Positions 56,723-63,492 of a stretch of 64,000 nucleotides of DNA are shown here, one piece after another. The notes under the pieces were generated by a model. That model had not been told where the DNA came from. It worked only from the letters and a program-made list of their open reading frames with translations, and did no database searches. Source of the DNA: Ardenticatenaceae bacterium (GTDB taxonomy: Bacteria; Chloroflexota; Anaerolineae; Promineifilales; Promineifilaceae); the NCBI GenBank assembly GCA_011525915.1, contig WYBM01000026.1, positions 1 through 64,000 of the forward strand, read 5' to 3'. The translations under genes were made by a program, and so were the position numbers. The first letter of the stretch is position 1. Each line of letters begins with the position of its first letter.

Positions 56723-56738
56723 AACCCGTCCGATAGTG

Positions 56739-57215
56739 TCAGAAGTACAGGGAAAAGAACATGGGCAGCAGCATACCCGAAAAAGGGGCACGATAAGGCA
56801 AGTTCCAAACGTGCAGCATCAGGTAATCAGCAATGGCCCATAAACCAAAACAACCTATAGAAAAAAAGATGATGGCGATGGCAATGCCCAGGACAAGGCA
56901 GCTTTGAGAGCAGCTTTCGCTGAAGGTTTGTTGACGCCGTCGTGACACAGGGGGCGCTGAAACATGATCAGGCTGGGAAATCTGCGGGCCCTGGGCCGAT
57001 GAAGTGGGCGGGGACGAGGAGGCAATTTCACCGTGGCCGGTGCAGCCATAGGCTGCACATTTGCCGCCGTGGGCCAGCCAGCAGCGATCATGATGGCGGC
57101 TGCCATCTTCCGGACAAATGATAACATCATCACCAGGTGAAAGGGGGTCCTTACAGAGCGCACATTCCTCGCCCAAAAAGGGGGAGTATTTGTCAACGGT
57201 TACGGGTTGGAGCAT
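56739..57215 (-). CDS. Membrane-anchored RING-like protein of the ubiquitin-like locus
   Basis: A 158-residue protein with an N-terminal binuclear zinc motif: C18-x2-C21-x12-C34-x2-D37-x4-H42-x2-C45-x7-C53-x4-C58. This lines up with the RING of the preceding gene except that Asp37 replaces a Cys. Then a Ser/Pro linker and two C-terminal spans (CLVLGIAIAIIFFSIGCFGL; second near 145-158). A candidate membrane-bound E3 or adaptor. Last gene of the locus, convergent with phr. Confidence 0.75.
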   Translation of the reverse strand: MLQPVTVDKYSPFLGEECALCKDPLSPGDDVIICPEDGSRHHDRCWLAHGGKCAAYGCTGHGEIASSSPPTSSAQGPQISQPDHVSAPPVSRRRQQTFSESCSQSCLVLGIAIAIIFFSIGCFGLWAIADYLMLHVWNLPYRAPFSGMLLPMFFSLYF

Positions 57216-57287
57216 GGGTGGTAATCAGGCCGCTTAGCAGTGGCCGGTCAGCGATTGCCAGCTAACCGATGACGGATCACCCACCGG

Positions 57288-57716
57288 TCAGCCTATTTTT
57301 ATCTGGTCTAGAAGCCACTGCCAGAGGCGCTGCAGCAAGCCGGGGCGGCGCATCGCCTCCACCTGGCGGCGTTGTTCTTCTTTGAGACGTTTGGTTGAGG
57401 GGGTGGGCGCACGGCCGTTGGGCGATGGCTTCGGCAAATCTTTATAATCCACCCGCAAGACAGGGCGCATTTGCGTCCCATAGACACGGTATTCCGTATG
57501 GTCACAACCCAGAACAGCACACTTGCCACCACCCTGCTGCCAGCATGCTTTGTGGTAAAGGGTGCCACAATTGCGGCAAACCACCGGCTGCAGATCCACA
57601 GAACTGACGTAATTCTCCACCGGGTTTGCACAAATGGGGCAGTGCAAGCTCAACTGATTGGCTTCCTGGATGTCGTCTTCAGTTATAGAAATGGGTGGTA
57701 ATTCTTGCTCGGCCAT
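57288..57716 (-). CDS. RING-finger protein, candidate E3 ligase
   Basis: A 142-residue protein with eight zinc ligands in RING-like order: C26, C29, C47, C50, H55, C58, C66, C71 (CPIC, CRNC, LYHKACW, CAVLGC). The C-terminal half is basic and ends in a Trp-rich amphipathic helix LLQRLWQWLLDQIKIG that could touch E2 or the membrane. Prokaryotic RING domains of this kind occur with E1, E2 and Ub-like genes and are predicted E3 ligases. Located 210 bases after the second JAMM gene. Confidence 0.82.
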   Translation of the reverse strand: MAEQELPPISITEDDIQEANQLSLHCPICANPVENYVSSVDLQPVVCRNCGTLYHKACWQQGGGKCAVLGCDHTEYRVYGTQMRPVLRVDYKDLPKPSPNGRAPTPSTKRLKEEQRRQVEAMRRPGLLQRLWQWLLDQIKIG

Positions 57717-57724
57717 TGTTAGGT

Positions 57725-57830
57725 AATCGGCAACAATAATTCAAATTTAAGATCGCTTTAGGTGTTGCCGATTCCTCGAGGAAACCGCATAAAACCAGTG
57801 TGCCAGATTTGCGGAAACTTTGTGCGGTTT
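57725..57830. promoter_or_regulatory. Two inverted repeats upstream of the RING gene
   Basis: AATCGGCAAC (57725-57734) with GTTGCCGATT (57764-57773), and AAACCGCA (57782-57789) with TGCGGTTT (57823-57830). They fill the gap between the second JAMM gene and the RING gene and could be a terminator or operator inside the locus. Confidence 0.4.
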
Positions 57831-57926
57831 ACCTAAAAGGTGTCAGGTAAAGTGGCAACATGCATCATTAGGAGCATTATACACTAATTCGCAGTGGTTT
57901 ATTTATCCAATTACCCAACTGCTCAC

Positions 57927-59045
57927 TTACCAGGAACCGGCCGCCCAGGCCGGCCAGGGAAAGTCCACGGGCTTAACCTGCGTTTTTTCGCGGTTCCAAC
58001 AAAAGAAGCCGCTCGTCATGGCCCGGGGGTCCAACACCAACGCTACGTGCCAGATTTGCGTAAAAAAGTTCTGATGAATAAACAGGTCCATGCCCGACAA
58101 GAAAATGCCAAAACCGGGATGGGTATGATACCAGCCAACCATAGCTGCGGTGTCGTCCGGATATCGTTCATGCAGTACATCATTCATATAGCGCCAGCTT
58201 TCTGGCGTATAGGTGACACTGGCCCCATTCATGACGGTGTGTTTAGCGATGATGGTGTCATGGATGTGCACCAGATAACGGCCGTCTGGCTGTTTTTCGG
58301 GGCGTGGGCCTACCAATACGCCGGCCACTTCCCGGTTCATGCTGCTTAAGGCGTGGGCCTGGGCGGCCCGCAGGGCTGGTTCTTCAATGAAGATATCCAC
58401 GGCCGTCCAGGTAATATCCCCAATAGGCCGCCGCTGTCCGGCAATACGTACCCGGGCCCGACTAGGGGCGATGGTGGGCGTTTCCATTACGGCCGTGTGC
58501 GCTGCCACTTCCGGCTCTTCATGCACCAGTTCCGTCTCCGCCACGATAATATCCGGTTCGGCGCTTTCGGAGGCGGCTGCCGCTTCCGGGTCTGGCGTTA
58601 CTGCTGGGGGCGTCATCGCGGCGGCTTCAGGTGGGGTGGCCGCTGCTTCCGTTTCCACAGGAGCGGCCGTAGGGGCGGGCGCAAGGGCGGGCGCTGTTTC
58701 TGCTTCCATATCGCCCACCACCACCATCACGCTTTTCAGCCACTCACTATCTGGTGCTATGGGGTCGCCGGTGGCGTCGTGGATGGTCATCTCCATGTGC
58801 AGTTGTTCATCTTTGGCCAGCTCTACCAGTTTAATCTCCTGGTACGTTTCCCATACCTCGGCTTCCAACTGGTCAGCAAACGCTTGTAAGTCTGCCAGGG
58901 TACATTCATGGAGGTGTTTGTAACGGCCGTCGGCCGGTATCATATCCTGAGGCAGCAGTGTCACGTTAGCGCTGACCTTTTCACTGCCGCCAGGCATCTT
59001 TAAACTGATAATAGCAACATAAGTAGGCGTGGTTTCTTCACTCAT
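57927..59045 (-). CDS. JAMM metalloprotease, second deubiquitinase-like protein
   Basis: 372 residues. N-terminal domain of unknown fold (about 1-115), an Ala/Pro/Glu-rich linker (about 115-200), then a C-terminal JAB/MPN domain with E239 (REVAGVLVG), H307 and H309 (GWYHTHPGFG), S317 and D320: the full zinc-isopeptidase set E...H-x-H-x7-S-x2-D. Predicted to remove the ubiquitin-like protein from targets. No membrane span. The ATG at 59045 (MSEETTPTYVAIISL) is preferred over the frame start at 59090. Confidence 0.88.
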   Translation of the reverse strand: MSEETTPTYVAIISLKMPGGSEKVSANVTLLPQDMIPADGRYKHLHECTLADLQAFADQLEAEVWETYQEIKLVELAKDEQLHMEMTIHDATGDPIAPDSEWLKSVMVVVGDMEAETAPALAPAPTAAPVETEAAATPPEAAAMTPPAVTPDPEAAAASESAEPDIIVAETELVHEEPEVAAHTAVMETPTIAPSRARVRIAGQRRPIGDITWTAVDIFIEEPALRAAQAHALSSMNREVAGVLVGPRPEKQPDGRYLVHIHDTIIAKHTVMNGASVTYTPESWRYMNDVLHERYPDDTAAMVGWYHTHPGFGIFLSGMDLFIHQNFFTQIWHVALVLDPRAMTSGFFCWNREKTQVKPVDFPWPAWAAGSW

Positions 59046-59226
59046 GCCAAGGAGTACCTTTTCATAGCTCAACCACCAGCCAGCCGGCAAAATTGGCAGC
59101 CGTGTGACCGGTGAACATTACTTATCTGATACAAAATCATCCCATTTTTGCCGCTTTTCCCGCCGCTGCGCTATGGTAATTACGGGGTGATTTTTCCATA
59201 TCAACCTTTTTCTCTGTCTGGTTTTC

Positions 59227-60474
59227 TTAGGGTACAAGCTGCACTTGAACCAGGCAGTCTGGGCTGTTGGGCAGGCGAATGCCGTTGCGGTCAACGGCCG
59301 TCAGGCGGACCTCATACGTTCCCGGCTGTACTCCAGTGGTGCGCCAGGTAGCCAACGCATCTAGCTGTGCACCGCGCCGCCGCGAACCGATTTCAGCCCA
59401 TTCCTCCTGCCCGGCCGGCCGGGCAGTGACCTGGTAGCGAAACGCTTCCGGGTAGACGGCCGTACCGATCATCTCTATCTGGCTGCCTACTTGGGCCATA
59501 CTGCCGTTCAGGGGCGAGAGCAGGCGCAGGCGCGAGTCTGGGCAGGTGTGGACGTTAGGGTTCGCGGCGGTATTGGCCAGCCCCAACATCACCTTTTCCA
59601 TCTGTACTGCTCGCTGATTTAAGGGCACGATCCAAAAGGCAAGCAAAAAAAGGGCCAGGGCCAGGGCTACAGAACCAATGATCAGCCCTAAATGACGCGA
59701 AGACGGTGATAACGTCCGCCATTCCTGGTCTGGCACATAAGCTATGTTAGCGTGCGGCGTCGGGGCGTCTGTTTCCCCCCATACCCCTTCAGCAATTTCC
59801 GCTTCCGGCAGATGATACACAGAGGTGCGTACCGCCTGCCAATCGACTACCGAGTGGGGCTGCTGGTCAGCCAGTTCATAATAGCCGCCGATGGGGGCCA
59901 GGCTGCCCTGCAACCAGCCAAAGTAAGCTGCTTCACGGCGAACGGGGTCCACCACCAGCCCTACATGCCAGGGCAAGGTAAAGGCTGCCGAATGCACAAC
60001 CACATCATCGCTGGAGTAAAAGACCCCCAGACCCGGATGGGTATGAAACCAACCCACAATGTCCAGACGGGGATATTGTGCAGTTTTATCCCGGTGAATC
60101 TGGCTCCAGGCGTCGGCCGTAAAGGTAAAATGCACTGGCCCGCGCTCATTGCTGTTGGCCGGCAAAGCCGCGTGAACATCCACAAACAGCGTTTCACCCT
60201 CGCGGTAAACGTGCCCCAACAGCACGCCCCCCAACTCAGAACGCACATTGCTTTCACTGTGGTCAGCAATTTGCAGCAGGGCCTGTTGGTGATGAGACAC
60301 CACAACCTGCCCAGCAGACGGCCGCTGCCCATGCAACATGCACTTATCCTCGACCAGGGGTGACGGCCGTTTGGGTAAATTCAACAATTCTTCGGGCGTC
60401 GGGTTTGGTGTTGGTTGGGCCGCAGCAGATGATGGTTTGGGCGACGGATCAGAGTATGTTGATGCCGAGGTCAT
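59227..60474 (-). CDS. Membrane-anchored JAMM metalloprotease
   Basis: 415 residues. After a Pro-rich N terminus comes a JAB/MPN domain with E80 (ELGGVLLG), H144 and H146 (GWFHTHPGLG), S154 and D157, all zinc-isopeptidase residues present. A linker, one span (about 262-283, IIGSVALALALFLLAFWIV) and a C-terminal Ig-like domain (LRLLSPLNGSMAQVGSQIEM and on) that would lie outside the cell. The start at 60474 has AGGAGG at the right distance and lies inside the 3' end of the E2 gene (26-base overlap), so the two are translated together. Confidence 0.88.
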   Translation of the reverse strand: MTSASTYSDPSPKPSSAAAQPTPNPTPEELLNLPKRPSPLVEDKCMLHGQRPSAGQVVVSHHQQALLQIADHSESNVRSELGGVLLGHVYREGETLFVDVHAALPANSNERGPVHFTFTADAWSQIHRDKTAQYPRLDIVGWFHTHPGLGVFYSSDDVVVHSAAFTLPWHVGLVVDPVRREAAYFGWLQGSLAPIGGYYELADQQPHSVVDWQAVRTSVYHLPEAEIAEGVWGETDAPTPHANIAYVPDQEWRTLSPSSRHLGLIIGSVALALALFLLAFWIVPLNQRAVQMEKVMLGLANTAANPNVHTCPDSRLRLLSPLNGSMAQVGSQIEMIGTAVYPEAFRYQVTARPAGQEEWAEIGSRRRGAQLDALATWRTTGVQPGTYEVRLTAVDRNGIRLPNSPDCLVQVQLVP

Positions 60475-60982
60475 CTGCTTCCTCCTCACCGAGCACGATC
60501 AGGTCTTCCAGCGACTGTCCTTTCAGATCACGGCCGTCTATTGGAAAGAGCGTCTTGTTTCGCAGCGCCCAGGCAGCCGCTTTAGAGTTCATAGGGTCTT
60601 TGGGATCATAATTTTTATACTGCACCATCTCGCCTAATGTCAACAACAACTCATCCAGCGTCTTTGCCGGCCACCAGGCACCAATACACACCGCACCGGT
60701 GACATGAATGTTAGGGTGAAAGATAGGCGTGAGCCATTTTAGCTGCGGCTGCTTCAAAGGATACTCAGCGTGTAAGTAGACGCTTACCTCATGGGTTTCG
60801 CGCAGCATCGGCCGGCCGGCCGTATCAATCTTTTCCACCCCTTTGCAGGTAAAGCGGATCAGATACCGTTCAGCTGGCTCTCCTTCCGTTGTTAATATAT
60901 GCACAAACTCGCTGCGATTTACCAGATCACGTACACGCTGATAATCATTACGCAATCTGGTTTCACGAATATCAAAGGCCAT
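60449..60982 (-). CDS. E2 ubiquitin-conjugating enzyme homologue
   Basis: 177 residues with a UBC fold. The order YPLKQPQLKWLTPIFHPNI, then GAVCIGAWWPAKTL gives H89-P90-N91 and the active-site C99, with the same eight-residue step from Asn to Cys as eukaryotic E2s. The helix after it (LDELLLTLGEMVQYKNYDPK, DPMN) also fits. It would take the ubiquitin-like protein from the E1 as a thioester. A TAGGAA lies before the ATG. It overlaps the membrane JAMM gene. Confidence 0.93.
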   Translation of the reverse strand: MAFDIRETRLRNDYQRVRDLVNRSEFVHILTTEGEPAERYLIRFTCKGVEKIDTAGRPMLRETHEVSVYLHAEYPLKQPQLKWLTPIFHPNIHVTGAVCIGAWWPAKTLDELLLTLGEMVQYKNYDPKDPMNSKAAAWALRNKTLFPIDGRDLKGQSLEDLIVLGEEEADDLGINIL

Positions 60983-61091
60983 AATTTCCTACACTAAGAG
61001 TATCTATATCAGATCAGTTCAGGCCAACCAATAACCTGAGTGGAATAGATACTGTATGTCAATATAAACCAAGCGTTTGCGCCACAATCGT

Positions 61092-61640
61092 TTAACTGGC
61101 TGGCGGTTTTTCGGGCACAGAATAGCCTAATTCCCGTAAGGAGGTCAATAGCGCCGAGGGGTCAGCCATACGCACCGCGCCAAACCACCATTCACCTTGA
61201 GCGCCCATAAAAACATAGCCAGCATTGGCATGACGCCCTTCAATGGGAATAAGCAGCTGCGTTGGTTCACCAGTACGGGCCTGACTGTTAAATATTATTG
61301 GCCGGTCATAATGCAGTTCCAAGACAAGTGATTTGGTAGCATAATCAGACAATGTTTCATCAGAAAGACCTATGGTCACCAGGTCACTATTGCCCAACCG
61401 GCTCAAAGAGCTTTCTATGCCATCAGCCAGCGCCTCAAATTCGGGCTGACCCCGCTCCAGGTTAATGCGCTCGCCATAATGAAGAATCACAATATGCGTC
61501 GGCCGTGTATTGGTAGCATTGTTCAAAAACCAGAACCAGTTACCCGTATTAAACACATTTAACAGGTAGATGAGCAGAGCCATAAAGATCACCAGGATCA
61601 GCAGTGGCTCAAAAACACGGACTTTACTAGGGTAACTCAT
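61092..61640 (-). CDS. Single-span membrane protein inside the ubiquitin-like locus, unknown
   Basis: 182 residues: one span at about 11-31 (PLLILVIFMALLIYLLNVF), with K and R before it that favour the C-terminal domain outside. That domain (THIVILHYGERINLERGQPE, GYVFMGAQGEWWFGAVRMAD) matches nothing I know. It sits between the Ub-like gene and E2, so a role in the pathway is likely by position only, perhaps as a target or an anchor. Confidence 0.65.
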   Translation of the reverse strand: MSYPSKVRVFEPLLILVIFMALLIYLLNVFNTGNWFWFLNNATNTRPTHIVILHYGERINLERGQPEFEALADGIESSLSRLGNSDLVTIGLSDETLSDYATKSLVLELHYDRPIIFNSQARTGEPTQLLIPIEGRHANAGYVFMGAQGEWWFGAVRMADPSALLTSLRELGYSVPEKPPAS

Positions 61641-61649
61641 GTCAAAAAA

Positions 61650-61727
61650 CCAGTCATTGGTATTCAGTCACCAGTAGGTCAGTATTCAGCCCACAAGGCA
61701 CTGAATACTGAACACTGCATACTGAAG
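61650..61727. repeat. CAGT/ACTG hairpin repeat, copy 5
   Basis: Contains a perfect 11-bp stem TCAGTATTCAG (61679-61689) / CTGAATACTGA (61701-61711) plus further CAGT and ACTG units. It lies between the Ub-like gene and the membrane protein gene. Confidence 0.75.
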
Positions 61728-61994
61728 CTAACCGGCTGTCACTTCCGGGAACAGACTCAAGATGTCATCATCTTGCACGCCAGCATCTTTTAACGATTCG
61801 TCATCTGCCAGACGTTTGCCAGATGCCCGGTGATCAAGCCGGTAAGTGATGGGGTTTGCCCCCTGGTTCGTAGGTAGACCCATTTTACTCACCAGCGCCG
61901 GTATCAGGCGGCGCATGGGTACGTCGGCCGGTAATTCCACCGGGGTTTTCTTGGAACCAGTTGGGTCATAGATAATTACTTTGATGCTAGCCAT
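61728..61994 (-). CDS. Ubiquitin-like beta-grasp protein
   Basis: 88 residues of ubiquitin-like (YukD-like) pattern: MASIKVIIYDPTG, PADVPMRRLIPALV, ITYRLDHRASGKRL, DDESLKDAGVQDDDILSLFP, ending EVTAG. The last residue is Gly88 with Ala before it, so no C-terminal trimming is needed before E1 activation and the usual Gly-Gly is replaced by Ala-Gly. GGAGG lies 8 bases before the ATG. Located 84 bases after the E1 gene. Confidence 0.88.
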   Translation of the reverse strand: MASIKVIIYDPTGSKKTPVELPADVPMRRLIPALVSKMGLPTNQGANPITYRLDHRASGKRLADDESLKDAGVQDDDILSLFPEVTAG

Positions 61995-62078
61995 TTGCTT
62001 TAGCCTCCATTTATGTTCTTAACTAGCGGTTGACGATATTTTATACGATAAAGCGGGTTTTGGGTTGCGTGATGTTGG

Positions 62079-63278
62079 TCAGGTAAACGCCAAAAATGTT
62101 TCTTTATCGCCGGTGAGCTCATAATAAATACGCTCATTCCCATTACGAGCCCGGATAATGCTTAAAGGGGGGACATCTACATCTGCCAGGGTGCGATTCA
62201 AAAAATCTTCTTGCCCTGATATACGGTGGGTAAGGTTCATTTCCCGCCGGCTGCCGCAGTTTGGGCAGACCGCATCATGTTCATACAGACGAGCCATCTT
62301 ACGAAAAATGGGAAAGGTCTGACCGCAGCCGGTACAGGTCATGGTTGTCACCAATTCGCCGTCAAATTCCAACACGGCCGTGTCGCCCAACGCTTTTTGG
62401 GCAATACCCAACAAATCTGCCAGCGTGGTTTTAGCTGTGGTGGCCTCTGGTAGGGCCACAATCGGTTCTAATGTGGCATGACTCATACAACCAACCTTCA
62501 CCGGGTACTCTGTAGTATATACGTCATTTGTCAGGCCGTTGATCATCACGGCTTTGCCCGGCTGTACTTCCATGTCGTGGATGAGCTTAAGCGCTTCCTG
62601 TGTTTGGAAGGCGGCCACAATAGAAGCACTGGTGGGTGTGGTAGGCACTTTGCCCTGCAAAATGTTTTCCCGGGCCAACAGTGGGCACGAATAACGCAAA
62701 TTGATGATCTGATAATCCAGATCGGTCAGCGTACATTCATAACACGCACCCTGGCCGGGCCAAAAGACGCGGGCGATGCCCATCAGTTCCTGAATAGCCC
62801 CATCGACCCAGGGACGGTTCACAGCCCAACTGGCCCGGTTGATAGAAAGGCGCGCCTCCCGGTTATCTAGACAGCCAATAATGGCATCTACATGGCGAAA
62901 CACACCCAGCCCCATTTCAAAATTGATATTGCCGTGCCAGGCCTTCACGTTAACGTCTGGGTTCAGCTCTTTGACCCGTTGGGCGGCCACATCTACCTTA
63001 CGCCGCCCTCGGTCACCTTCACGAAAGAGTACAGAGCGGCTGAGATTGCTGTCTTCGATGGTGTCAAAGTCAGCAATGAGCAGGTTGCCAATGCCCATAA
63101 GGGCCAAGTTTTTGAGGACTTCGTTACCCAAAGCCCCTGCCCCCACCACCAGGATGGTGGCGCGGCGCACGACTTCTTGCTGCCACCAGCTGATGTAGCC
63201 AAACGTATGGTAGCGATCAGCATCCGGATCTGTGATGACGATGGGCGGCGCTGTTACTTCATTTGATTCATCATGCAT
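62079..63278 (-). CDS. E1-like activating enzyme (ThiF family) with extra zinc ribbon
   Basis: 399 residues. The Rossmann adenylation domain has VVGAGALGNEVLKNLA (46-51 loop), D70/D72, the SNLSRSVLF arginine R81, R92/K94 and the GCLDNREARLSINR segment with D138. Structural zinc probably bound by C179, C182, C264 and H267. C198 in RYSCPLLARENI is the best candidate for the thioester cysteine. After about 300 comes a second zinc ribbon (C315, C318, C338, C341) not found in ThiF or MoeB, then a tail ending DKETFLAFT. GAGGT precedes the ATG. First gene of the locus. Confidence 0.92.
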   Translation of the reverse strand: MHDESNEVTAPPIVITDPDADRYHTFGYISWWQQEVVRRATILVVGAGALGNEVLKNLALMGIGNLLIADFDTIEDSNLSRSVLFREGDRGRRKVDVAAQRVKELNPDVNVKAWHGNINFEMGLGVFRHVDAIIGCLDNREARLSINRASWAVNRPWVDGAIQELMGIARVFWPGQGACYECTLTDLDYQIINLRYSCPLLARENILQGKVPTTPTSASIVAAFQTQEALKLIHDMEVQPGKAVMINGLTNDVYTTEYPVKVGCMSHATLEPIVALPEATTAKTTLADLLGIAQKALGDTAVLEFDGELVTTMTCTGCGQTFPIFRKMARLYEHDAVCPNCGSRREMNLTHRISGQEDFLNRTLADVDVPPLSIIRARNGNERIYYELTGDKETFLAFT

Positions 63279-63492
63279 AAGTTACTTACCTCATAGACCT
63301 GTCAGGTTTGGAAGTTAGAGATGTCACCGCTTTGTACGGGATTAACGGCCGTAAGTTGCATCCACCAGGATTCTACCAACAATTACCTCATTCGTGCATT
63401 CGCCCCAAATCATGATAAAAAAGGGCATGACAAGGCGGGCAGGGCGGCAGAAGATGTCATCTTCTGTTGGCCTGGCCCTAGAGGCGGCAGGC

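Noticed and set aside
58048-58061. 14-base word gtgccagatttgcg shared with 57800-57813
   Set aside because: Flanks do not match beyond a few bases and no mechanism is visible; recorded only as coincidence.
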